A stretch of DNA of 64,000 nt from Aureococcus anophagefferens (taxonomy: Eukaryota > Sar > Pelagophyceae > Pelagomonadales > Pelagomonadaceae). The stretch covers positions 2,393 through 66,392 of the forward strand of contig NW_008705564.1 in assembly GCF_000186865.1 (NCBI RefSeq), in the 5' to 3' direction. A program made the translations under genes and the position numbers. The notes under the pieces were generated by a model. That model did not search any database. It was not told the DNA's origin and saw only the letters and a program-made list of their open reading frames with translations. Below, piece after piece: positions 1-11,100 of this stretch (position 1 is its first letter; every line of letters begins with the position of its first letter).

Positions 1-350
1 CCCCTAACCCTAACCCTAACCCTAACCCTAACCCTAACCCTAACCCTAACCCTAACCCTAACCCTAACCCTAACCCTAACCCTAACCCTAACCCTAACCC
101 TAACCCTAACCCTAACCCTAACCCTAACCCTAACCCTAACCCTAACCCTAACCCTAACCCTAACCCTAACCCTAACCCTAACCCTAACCCTAACCCTAAC
201 CCTAACCCTAACCCTAACCCTAACCCTAACCCTGACCCTAACCCTAACCCTAACCCTAACCCTAACCCTAACCCTAACCCTAACCCTAACCCTAACCCTA
301 ACCCTAACCCTAACCCTAACCCTAACCCTAACCCTAACCCTAACCCTAAC
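1..350. repeat. Telomere, (CCCTAA)n
   Basis: About 58 uninterrupted copies of CCCTAA on the plus strand (TTAGGG on the other). There is one substitution, CCCTGA, near base 232. The C-rich strand running 5' to 3' from base 1 is the orientation expected at the left end of a linear chromosome, so this is a true terminus and not an interstitial block. Confidence 0.97.
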
Positions 351-460
351 CCATAACCCTAACCATAACCCTAACCATAACCCTAACCCATAACCCTAAC
401 CATAACCCTAACCATAACCCTAACCATAACCCTAACCCTAACCATAACCCTAACCCTAAA
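351..460. repeat. Degenerate telomere-variant block
   Basis: Canonical CCCTAA units alternate with a CCATAA variant in a near-regular 12-base higher-order pattern, ending in CTAAAACCCCGCCC. Such proximal variant blocks mark the boundary between telomerase-made repeats and the fixed chromosome sequence. Confidence 0.85.
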
Positions 461-854
461 ACCCCGCCCGCCCGCCGTGAACTCAAACTGCCTCCGGCGG
501 CCCTCCGGGGGTCCTGCCGGAGGCGTGCCTGCGGCGGCTGCCGTAGCTCCAGCCAAGCCGCAACCTTAGCATGAATGTTGCTTAAGCTTAAACAAAGCCG
601 TGAATCTACCACGAAAATTTCGCCTATTTGTAACCCCTAAGTCAAAATTTGCGCATGCGTGCGCCCCTACGGGGTCGCCCGAGGTTCGGGCGACATGCGC
701 ACGCATGATAGGGTATCGTTCTGAATTCAAGTTGTGTTTTATGTCGCTGAATCCAACCCACCTCTCTTGGCTTTTGCTTCTCCGGCTTCGTTACCTCACC
801 ATACCTGCCTCGCTGCATTCAACCTCGCCATTCGCAGCGCAACAAAAAACGAAT
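461..854. other. Subtelomeric non-coding stretch
   Basis: No convincing gene is seen between the telomere and the stop codon at 855. The first part is GC-rich with short inverted repeats (CCTCCGGCGGCCCTCCGGGGG). The middle is AT-richer and holds the T-shaped palindrome at 655-706. The last part (about 720-854) is mixed sequence just beyond the 3' end of the first gene. Confidence 0.6.
655..706. repeat. T-shaped (three-way) palindrome
   Basis: An outer perfect stem pairs ATGCGTGCG (655-663) with CGCACGCAT (698-706). Inside are two hairpins: CCCC-TAC-GGGG (664-674) and GTCGCCCGA-GGT-TCGGGCGAC (674-694). A single strand can fold into a cross or T shape like a hairpin telomere or viral terminal repeat. 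No flanking element proteins are visible. Confidence 0.75.
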
Positions 855-3800
855 TTACCCTACTGGGGAAAGAGGATCTTGCGAAACTCGCCCATCGCCT
901 TGGACCACTGCCCCTTCGCGCTCGCCGTCAAACGGCTCTGCATCCGACTCGTCTTCGGCGACCCGGCGGCCGAGCCCGTCGGAGACGACGGCCCTTCCCT
1001 GTCGAAATAGCCGGGCTTCGCGTATACCAATGCCGCCGTGATCTTGGGCTTCTCCACCATTCGCCAGGCACCGCTTCACCAACGTCAGCTCGTCGCGGTG
1101 TTCCTCCTCGTCGTTCGCACAGTCGTGGGCCAAAGTCAAGCTCGAGACAGAGCGATGCGTCGACAGCGTCTGGCGCAACCGCAGGGCTCCAATGTCTTCC
1201 ACTTCCTCGACCGTGCCGTCGTCGAAAACCTTCTCGAGCACCGCGGCCACGTTCTCTTCGTCCTTGACGACGAACGCGCCGACCTCGTCCGTGGCGTCGC
1301 CCGTGCGGTCGATTTCCAACCCGTCTCCGTCCGTCAAAGCCTCCTCCGAAGCTGATTTGGCCTCGTCGGACTTCGAGAAGTGCTCCACCTCCGGCTCGTC
1401 GCGGCCGCCGGGCGGCGGGCAGGGCACGAGCGGCGGAGGCGGGCCGAGCTCCGGTTCGTCGAACTGGAGAACGACGCTCGGGAATTTCGCCTCCTCGTCC
1501 CGGTCGGCCGCGGAGCGAGCGTCGTGCTTGCCGTCATCGTCCGTGAACAACGAGACGCCAGCAGAACTCCCGGAAGCACTCAGGCGCTTCACCACGTGTT
1601 GCGACGCCTCCCCGGCCGTCTTCACCACCTGTTGCGACGCCTCCCCGGCCGTCCGCCGGACGAACGTGAGCCAGGACCGGACCTTGAAGGCCGCGATGGT
1701 GATGAGCGTGGTCAACACCACAAGGAACCAGGCGAGCAAGACGGGCATGATCCCCGGCACGTGGTCGTTCATCTTGAGCAAGACGGCCTCCACGGTGCTC
1801 GGCGTCGGGAAGCCGCAGACCACGAGGCCCAGCATGATCATGCTCTGCTTGATGATGCAGCCGCGGACCGCCGGATTCAAAAATAGAATACAAGCCACTG
1901 AAACGAGCGAGATGAGATAGTAGGGCGGCTCCTTGAAGAGCGTGCGGTCGTGCCAATCTCGCAGGGAAGCCCCCTCCCCGGATTTCCACCACACGTCGTT
2001 CTCCTCGCGCGCCAACTCCCGCGTGCCCCGCAGCTTCGCCTCGGCCGCCAGGAAACTCTTGACGGTCTCGCTCAAAAGCGCGGACTCGACGTCCTTCTGC
2101 GTGAGGTGCACGGGCTTGTCGAGGTGCCGAACTCGCGCGAGGGCGTGGCCTAAGCACCTCGTGCCCTTGTCCGGCGGGTCCAGAGCACCCTGCCGCGACA
2201 CCTTCATGACGTCGACGAGCCTCGCCGGTGGATCGACGCCCAATCTTGAGAAACAACCAGCGACGTCGTCGGGCAGGATCTCGATGGGCGACACGAACAA
2301 CGGGCAGCGGTGGTGCCGCGTGACCGCCGTCGGGTCCTGCATCCAGCGGAGCTTCTCGTAGATCGACGCGGGCACGGCGACCTTCAACACGAAAACGGAA
2401 AAGGGCTCGACGATGAAGACGGCGATGAACACGAAGAAGACCGTGGAAAAGTACCTAAACCGAAACTCCATAACCCAGACGTCACCCTGGTTCGAAAAGT
2501 ACGTACCAGGCGCGCGTCATCGCGTTCCCAACGGCAGAAGCGAAAATGGACAAAAACAACATGGGCCCTAAAAACGCCCCGAGACAAAGCATCGTCGCGA
2601 CGACCTTGGCAGACAGCGACACGGGCGGCAGCCGCTCCGGTTCGCCCTCGTCCCGGCGGAACGTGGGCGCGAGCTGCTGCTCGAAGATCTTGACCTCCGT
2701 CGCGCTAAAAAACTCCCGCCTCATCATGTTGATGATGACCCTGGCGGCCCGGCGGTCGTCGCCGACGGACCGGGCCCGCCTGCCGTAGGCGACCGCGACC
2801 TGCTGCGACTCGACCAAGTGATGGAAGACGCGCTCCGCGAACGTCTGCGCTGTCGCGAACGTGAGTTGTGCTTTCACTCTTTCACCAAACGTCGTCGCCG
2901 TCTCCGCGATCTCCGACTGGCTGATGCCCCAGTAGCGGTCGAGGGAGGCCTGGATGCCGCCGACGGCCGCGCGGCGGTCCGCGTCGCGGCACTCCGCGTA
3001 GGCGTCGACGAGTTCCGCCCGCTGCTTCAGCACCCGGATCATGACGGGCAGAACGGCGCGGAGCGCGTAGTAGGACTCCGGCGGGAGCTCCTCGCAGGTG
3101 ACCGACGGCCCGACGATGCCCAAATTCCTCCAGAGATTCTGGCCCACGACATGCGGCCGGCTCGCGAGATGCTCGTGATTCGCCCCGACGTCCTCGTCGT
3201 GGTACGCGACGTTCTCGCCGTCGCCCTCGACGTCGACGACGTTCGCCCCCAGAGCCGCCGCCCTCGCCATCATCTTTGGATGCTGGGCCATCATCGCCAG
3301 AAATTGATCTCGATCAAGCTCCTCCGCGCCGCTCATCATCCTCGACACGTCCTTGTTCGAGGGCTTCGGCAGGCCCATCGCTTCCATGGCGCACACGAGC
3401 TCGTAGGAGTCGATGGCCCCAGATCCGTCGGTATCGAAGCGGGCAAAGGCCGCGATGGCGTCGCGCTTCGCGACGCCCGTCAGCACGTGCACGTAGCCGC
3501 ACGACTTGAGCGGCGCGCAGACGTACTTGACGAACGTGGCGTCGAACATCTCCGTGAAGGGGATCGCCATGATCACGCCCAAAAAGATCAGCAGCAACCG
3601 CTTGAAGCCAATGTCCTGGGCCTCGGGCGTGCGGAGCTGGCAAAACTCGGTCGTGCCCTCGGGCGGCACGTCGTACCTAAAACGCACGGTGAAAAAGTGC
3701 GTCGCAAACTCCAACACGTACCACACGCAAGCGTCGCGCACGACCTCCTCGCCCGTGAGGCCCGCGATGAACCTACGAAAAGAGAGTTCAAAAGACATCA

Positions 3801-6800
3801 AAAAAGTTCACTCCGCAAACTCACTCGGCGTAGAGCGTCTTCTTCGCCTCGCAGTTCCTCTGGAACTCGGCGCCGTCACAGAAGCCGACGGGGTACGCGA
3901 ACCAAAAGGCGACGGCCTGGCCGAACATGATCATCAGCAGCGAGAAGAAGAGCGTCACGCAGCGCCGCGGCCTCGGGTTCGCCGGCATGTGCGTGCTCAG
4001 GATCTTGCACCACGAGTGATTCTTCCAGAGCATGCGGCGCGTCCAGGCGAAGGGGTGGCCGAGCTCCTCGACGAAGCCCGGCATGCTCTCGGCGACGAGC
4101 TGTTCGAGCGATAAACGCCCATGGTCCTCTTTCGCACCACCCTCGGAGAGCTTCTTTGCCGCGTCGCGCCGGTCCAAGAACAACCCAATAACCCCAACAA
4201 CAAAACACCCGAGGGCCATGGTGAACACGGTCCAGTACAGCAGCGGCGAACTGACGAGGTCGCGCCCGCTCAGCGACGTGAACGCGGACGCGTACGTTCC
4301 GAGGACGGAGTTCGACGTCGCCGAAAAGTCCAAGGCATCGTCAACGACAGCACACACGCAAGTAACGTCGCCGCCGTCGACGACCGTCTCGCAGTCCGGC
4401 GGCGCGCTCCAAGCGCTCCCGTCCCAGAAGGCGCAGCCGGCCTCGGTGAAAGGACACGTGAAGCTCACGACGGTGGCCTCGCGCACGCCCGTCGCGGGGC
4501 ACGGCGCCGACAACACGGAGCCATCCGCGCACGCAAAGCTCACGTTCCCGCCGCCGCCGGGCGGACACGTCGCGTTGCCGCCGGTCTGGTTCGACGCCGA
4601 AACAGACGACGCGCCGAGCGCGAGCGACACTTTCGAGCCGTTGCCTTGGAGACGCCTGCCGTCGAGAACTTTTAACAGCCGTCGCCCACGTCGTCGCCGG
4701 CCATCGAGAAGTTCACGGTCGTCTTGCCCCAGACGTCGCCGTCTGCTGGATTGCACCAACCCGAAGCGCACCAGCTTCGTCGTCGCCTCGGACCCGCCCG
4801 GCTCCGCGGCGTGCTGGTTGACGTCGAACTGGGCAAACGTCGCGTCGCCCGTCAAAGCCACCCCCAACGACACGCTCGAATCCTCCGCTTCCAGCACGGT
4901 CGCCTCCTCCCCGAGCGTCGACAGCTTCTGCGACGACATGCGCAGCTTCGTCGACTTGACCTCGCTCGCGAACTCGCCCTCGACGGCGCCGTTGAGCTGC
5001 GCGCGCGCGATGCCGTCCAGCGCGAGGCCCAACGTATCGCCCGCGCTCTCCGCCAGGCGCCTCGACGACGAGTTCGACGCGTTCGGAGACGTGTAAGCCG
5101 CGAACAGTTCGCTCTCGAGCACGCCCGAGAGCGCGTCGCCCAAGCTCGCCGCGGCCACGGCCGTGATGCCCACGGAGATGTTGGCCAGGATCCCGACGGA
5201 GTCTAAAGCAGAAGACGCGGCAGCAGCGGCGATGCCCGTGCCGTTCGCCGCGACGGACACGAGGGCCGACGCCGTCTGCTCGATCAACGACTCGTCGGCG
5301 TCGATGTCGCTCGCGATCGCGGCGACGGCGTCGATGAGCGTCGCCGTGAGCGCCGCGTCCGCGGCGCCGGCCGCCGCCACGACGGTCTGGCAGACGCCCT
5401 CCGTGTTGCCGAGCGCAAAGGCCGAATCCAGCAAACTCGTCGTCAAGTTCGCCAGCGCGACGCCGTCGAGCGCCGTCGGCGACACGCGCACTCCCGCCGC
5501 CGCTTCGGCCTCGCCGCCGAGCGCGTCGGTCGCGACCACCACAACGGTCACGTTCGGCGACCCCTCGGGCAAGACGACGTTCTCGAGCGACGGCTGCCGG
5601 GTCGCCACCTGCAGGGTGCTCTCGCTGCCGTTCACGCGCGTCTTGAAAGCGTACTGGAGCGGCGCGTCCTCCGTGACCCAGGAATACGTCGCGAGCGCAA
5701 AGGTCGTCTCGAGCGCGAAGCCGGCCGCGGGCAGGACCTCGAGCTTGCCCGACGACGGCGGCCGCGCGACGTAAAAGCTCACGGACGCCGCGCCAACGGC
5801 CGCGCGGCCTGCCAGCGTCGCCTCGAGCCGGAAGGCGTAGGTCGCTCCCGCGACCAGCGCGCCCGAGGCAAGGACGAGGTCGTGCTCGCGGTCCCGGGCC
5901 GAACCAGAAATCGCGACGTCCGTCCGCGCCCACGCCTCCAGTCCTTCGTTGCCTTCCAGGCCGCCCTCGGTCACGATCCACGTCGTGTTAAACGTCTTCC
6001 AGGTCGACACGTCCCCGGAAGACGACGGCGCCGCGTCGCCGTACAGCACGACTTTGTCCGTGGCGGCAACACGATAAAAATCAAACGCGACGGCGACGGC
6101 CGGCGGGTCATCGTCCACGAGCTCGATGGTCGCCGAGGTGCTCCCAAATCGGCCGTCCGCGGACGTCGCGTTGAGATGAAAGACGTACTCGCCGACGGCC
6201 AGACCGTCGAGCTCCAAGACCTCTCCGGCAAAAGCCTCGCCCAGAAGAGACCAGGAAAATACCAACGCTCCATCGGGGTCGTCCTCGTCGTAGGAGTCCG
6301 CCGCGGAAAGCTCCAAAGCTCCGAGGGGCACGACGCGGCTGCCGCCGGCGATGATGGCGACGACGTCCGCGCGGTTCACCGTCAAAGCCACGGTCGACGT
6401 CGCGTTCGTGCCCGCCTCGACGTCGACGGCCGTCACCGCGAGCTCGTACTCCGTCGCCGCGTCCAGCGAGTACGGGGGGAGTTTGAAGTAGCGCTGGTCG
6501 CTCGAAGTCGACGTCAAGCCTCCGTTCGGGCTCAAAAAGAAAATAATAGTCACGGCGCGATCCTCCTGGGCGCGCCCGTCGCACGACGTCGCGATCCCGT
6601 CTGCGCGCACGGACAGCTCCTTGTTCCGCATCGTCGATTGGACGATGCCGCCGACGATTTCGACGTTGGGAGGCGCGTCCGTGCCTACGGATTTCTTCGC
6701 GTTACGAGAAAAAACGCTCGCGACGCTGGTCAGTGCGAACGCTCACCGGAAACGGCGCGGACGGCGCGCTGACGCCTCCGAGGAAATTCGTCAGCACCAG

Positions 6801-8135
6801 CACGATCTCGACGCGACTCGCGCCGCCCGCGGCCATGGACTCGAGCTGCGCGGACGTCACCTCGAGGGACGCCTTCCCGTCCCCGAGATTGGCCGCGTCG
6901 ACCACGGCCTCGAGAACAGCCGTCGCGTTCCCACTCGCGTTCACGTCGACGACCGACGCGGTCCAGAAATAGAGAAGATCCCGGCCGGCGCTCCCGGTGG
7001 ACTGCGAGGACCCGACGACGAAACCTTCGCACGCGGCCGCCGTCGTCGGTCCGTCGAGCAGCGCTATCGGCACGAGCGGCGGGTCCGGCGCCGCCACGGA
7101 GACGGACGACGCGTTGGCGGCGCGGTCGCAGTCGCAACGCTCTTCACAAGGTCTTTTGACGACGCCCGAGAGCAGCGTGACGTTCGAGTCCGGGACGAGC
7201 CCGCTTTCGCTCACGTCGGCGTTGATCTGCGACTCGTCGACCCAGTAACACAAAGAGACGTCGGCTCCCGAGAAGCTCAAGATATCAGCACACGAAAAGT
7301 AGCTGCCCGTCGCCGTCGCCGCCCGATCCGTCGACGCGTCAAAGAACACGACGAGCTCGGCGCCCGTCGTCGTAAAGGCCGCGCTCGAGAGCCGCGGCGG
7401 CGCGTCGACGCCGCCGAGCGCGGCGAGCGCCTCGCAGGACATCACCGTCGGTACGACGCTCGGGCTCGCGGTCACTGGATTTCCGGTGGGATTTCCCGGC
7501 CGCGGCGACGGCGCGGGCGTCGGGGACGGCGTCGACAACGGTCTCGTCGGACTCGGAATCGGTCCCGACGTCGTCGGCAGGAACGTCGACGGCGCCGCCG
7601 TCGAAGGCGTGGTCGTCGAAGGCGGCCGAGGCGTGGTCGTCGAAGGCGCCGCCGTCGAAGGCGCCGCCGTCGAAGGCGCCGCCGTCGAAGGCGCCGCCGT
7701 CGAAGGCGCCGCCGTCGAAGGCGCCGCCGTCGAAGGCGCCGCCGTGGGCGCTGGCGTGTAGGAGACGTAGAATTCGATCGAATCCGCGACGAGCGAGTCG
7801 TCCGAGCACGCGACCGTCATCGTGTACTCGTTGACCTCGGCGTCGCCGGAAATGACCCGCGCCTGATAAAGTGAAGCGTGATTGTTGGGTGGGGAAGGCA
7901 AAACGCCGGAGAGCTACGTCCTCGCCGTCGTTGTCGACCGTCTCGCTGTCCACCGTGTTTCCGTTGAGATCGACCGTGACCTACCAGGCATGAAGGTTGA
8001 TGCCAATCACGACAAAGTACAGGACTCCCGTATGACGATGTCGACCGTCGCGCACCCGTCGCCGCCGCGGTACGTCCAGAAGAGCTCGCACTCGACGCCG
8101 TGGACGCACGTCGACTCCGTCCCAATGCTCGTGAT
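855..8135 (-). CDS. Polycystin-1-like REJ/GPS membrane receptor (3' half of giant locus)
   Basis: Six exons join in phase: 8135-8037, 7980-7918, 7862-6747, 6694-3825, 3772-2507 and 2454-855, giving 2,337 residues. Three introns are exactly 52 nt, with donors GTGAGC, GTGAGT and GTACGT. Order of parts: a Kre9-like module, a Pro/Thr/Ser linker with seven AAPST units, a REJ (receptor for egg jelly) region, Asn-rich glycosylation sites, a GPS-like Cys/Trp motif (CAFWDGSAW), then about eight membrane spans. The segment WKNHSWCKIL followed by PRPRRC resembles polycystin-1 after its first span. A clean EF-hand loop (DTDGSGAIDSYE) lies between spans 3 and 4. No PLAT domain is seen. There is no ATG at the 5' end: the frame continues upstream across a single TAA at 8138-8136, so this is probably the 3' half of the 8136-15461 gene. 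The last 60 residues may be read in another frame. Family knowledge suggests adhesion and Ca2+-linked signalling. Confidence 0.7.
7636..7745 (-). repeat. 15-bp minisatellite coding AAPST
   Basis: About seven tandem copies of a 15-base unit (GGCGCCGCCGTCGAA on the plus strand) encode repeated AAPST in the linker between the Kre9-like module and the REJ region. Unit length is a multiple of three, so copy-number change keeps frame. The product is probably an O-glycosylated stalk. Confidence 0.85.
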
Positions 8136-8138
8136 TTA
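7751..8138 (-). repeat. Tandem duplication copy A (774-bp period)
   Basis: Nearly identical to 8525-8912, offset by 774 bases. The copy includes two introns and the Kre9-like module. Intron 7863-7917 differs from its partner 8637-8691 at a single base near the acceptor. Copy A carries TAA at 8138-8136 where copy B has CAA. Confidence 0.85.
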
Positions 8139-11100
8139 CAGGGAGGAAGCCGTCGGGGCGATCGTCGGAAGCGCGCTCGGCTTTGAAGAAGACGGCTCCG
8201 AGGACGGCTTCTCCGAAGGCTCGGACGAAGGGCTCGACGAAGGCGGCGCGGTCGTCGGATGCCCCGTCGGATCTCCCTTTCTAGGCGTCGGTCGAAACGT
8301 GGGGGCTGACGATGGCTTGGCCGTCGTCGGAAGACCTGTCGTCGGCGCCGCGGTCGAGGGCGCCGCGGTCGAGGGCGCGGCCGTCGTCGGCGCGGCCGTC
8401 GTCGGAAGGCCCGTCGTGGGCACGCCCGTCGACGGCGCGAGCGTCGAGGGCGACGCCGTCGTCGGTGATCCCGTGGTCGGAACGGCCGTCGAAGGCGCCG
8501 CCGTCGTCGGCGTCGCCGTCGGCGCTGGCGTGTACGAGACGTAGAAATCGATCGAATCCGCGACGAGCGAGTCGTCTGAGCACGCGACCGTCATCGTGTA
8601 CTCGTTGACCTCGGCGTCGCCGGGAATGACCCGCGCCTGATCAAGTGAAGCGTGATTGTTGGGTGGGGAAGGCAAAACGCCGGAGAGCTACGTCCTCGCC
8701 GTCGTTGTCGACGGTCTCGCTGTCGACCTCGTTTCCGTCGAGATCGACCGTGACCTACCAGGCATGAAGGTTGATGTCAACCACGACAAAGTACAGGACT
8801 CCCGTATGACGATGTCGACCGTCGCGCATCCGTCGCCGCCGCGGTACGTCCAGAAGACGTCGCACTCGACGCCGTGGACGCACGTCGATTCCGTGCCGAC
8901 GCTCGTGATTTGCACGAACGAAGCCGTCGGCGCGATGGTCGGAAGAGCGCTCGGAGACGAAGAGGGGCTCGACGACGGAGTGCCGGAAGGCGTCGACGAC
9001 GGCGCCGCGGAGGGCGTCGAAGAAGGGCTGCTCGAAGGGCTCGCGCTCGGGGACGGCGAGGGCGCGGCGGAGGGCGCGGCCGTCGGCGAGGACGACGGCG
9101 CGGCGGAGGGCGGGGGCGCGGCCGTCGGCGAGGACGACGGCGCCGCGGACGGAGCCGCGCTCGGCGTAGCAGAAGGACTCGAAGATGGCGCCGCGCTCGG
9201 GCTCGAAGAAGGCGCCGCGCTCGGGCTCGAAGAAGGACTGCTCGACGGACTCGCGCTCGGACAGGAAGAAGGACCACTCGACGGACTCGCGCTCGGACAG
9301 GGCGACGGCGCGGCGGACGGCGTCGAGCTCGGGGACGACGAAGGCGTCGCGCTGGGAGATGGCGAGGGCGCGGCGGACGGCGTCGAGCTCGGGGAGGAGC
9401 TCGGGAAAGAGGACGGACTCGCGGACGGCGTCGCTGAGGGTATCGTGGTCGGCGTCGACGTCGGCGCGGCCGTGACGGCGTCGTAGAGGACCTGGATCGA
9501 CGCCTCGTCGAGCGAAATTGAGAAGACGTAGACCTCGTCGATGGAGCCGTCGAAGTAGTGGGCGGTGTTCCACTGCCCGAGGCGGAGCGCGTTGTCCGAG
9601 CCCGTGTCCAACGCGTGCGTCCCCGTTTCGGCCTGCGAACCGTCGAAGTAGAAGGCCCAATCGGATCCGTCGTAGGTCAAGCAGTAGTGGTGCCAGTCGC
9701 CGTCTGTCGCGTCGCTCGTCAGCACCGCCCCCGAGCCATACAATTCGACGTACACGCTCGAGTCACCCGCAGTGCGAATTGCAAACGCTTGGTCCGGCGC
9801 GGAGGACCCATATTCGAAAAGGCCACCGTCATTGAACGCATCGATCATCGCCCACAAGCACACGGTCCGCGGGTCGCTCCCGAGGATGTCCGTCGTCACG
9901 GCCGAAGGAAACTCGACGTAGTCGTCCTCGCCGTCGAACGACAGCGCGCCGCTCCCGTACTGACCCGTCGTCGCCGTGGCGCCGTGGATGGTGCCGTCGA
10001 GGCCGCCGAGGTCGTCGGCGGCCGTGCCGTCGTCGAAGGAGTAGTACGCGACCAGCGTGTCCTGGAAGTAGAGGGCCTGGACCTCGCTCTCCGACAGCGC
10101 GCTCGAGTAGACGTAGAGCTCGTCGACGCTACCCGTCAGGTACGATTCGCCGTCTCGCACGCCGATCGTGAGGATGTTCTCGCTGCCCGTGGCGAGCGAT
10201 GCCGTCGCCGTGTGAGCGACCGCGCCGTCGACGTAGAACGACCACTCCGCGCCGTCGTAGACGAGGCAGTAGAAGTGCCAGCCGTCGTCGTCGGACCATC
10301 CGCTCGCGGACACGTCGGTGTCGTAGTCGCTCCCGTAGAGCTGCACGATGAACCCTCCCGCGCTGGCCGCCGTCATCAGCGCGAATTCTTCGCCGTCCGC
10401 GTAGTCTCCGAACGTGAAGAGCGCGGCGTCGTCGAAGGACGAGATGGCCGCCCAGAGGCACACGGTCCGCGCGCCGTCGCCTCCGACGGCCTCCGTCACC
10501 TCGCTCGGGAACTCCACGTAACTGTTTCCATCAAAGTACAGCGCGCCGTCGGTCTCCCCGCCGCGGCCGTCGCTCGCCGTCGCGCCAGACACCGTCCCGT
10601 CGAGGTCGCCGTCGGTGTCCTCGGACGCCGCCCCGTCGTCGAAGGAGTAGTGCGCGACGAGCGTCGACTGGGAGACGTGCGTCGGCCGCGCCGTCGGCGC
10701 GGCCGAGGGAAAGGGCGAGACCGTCGGCGCGAACGTGGCGCAGTCGTTCTCGTACCAAAAGACGTTGTCGTTGTTCCTGCACGCGGACAGCGCGTCGACG
10801 TCGCCGTCGCCGTCGACGTCCGTCGCGTACACCGTGTACGTTTGCCCCACGCTGCCCGTGTTCACTTGCTTCGCCGTGAATGATTGTTGCCCGTCGTTCT
10901 CGTGCCAGGAGACGTCGTTGCTGTAGGCCCCGTGGAGGACGTCGACGTCGCCGTCGTTGTCGACGTCGATCGCGAACGCGGCGAGCGGGTTGCTCACGGA
11001 CACGACGGCGAATTCCGCGAAAGCCTGCTGCCCGTCGTTCTCGAACCACATGACCGCGTCGTCGTTCTCGACGACGGAAACCGCGTCCACGTCGTCGTCG

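Noticed and set aside
8086..8139. Intron starting at GTAAAT (8139) to bypass the TAA
   Set aside because: No acceptor within a normal length restores phase without deleting the conserved Cys residues of the Kre9-like module.
7636..9480. CRISPR-like regular repeats
   Set aside because: The repeats are contiguous codon-length units without spacers, inside a eukaryotic coding linker.
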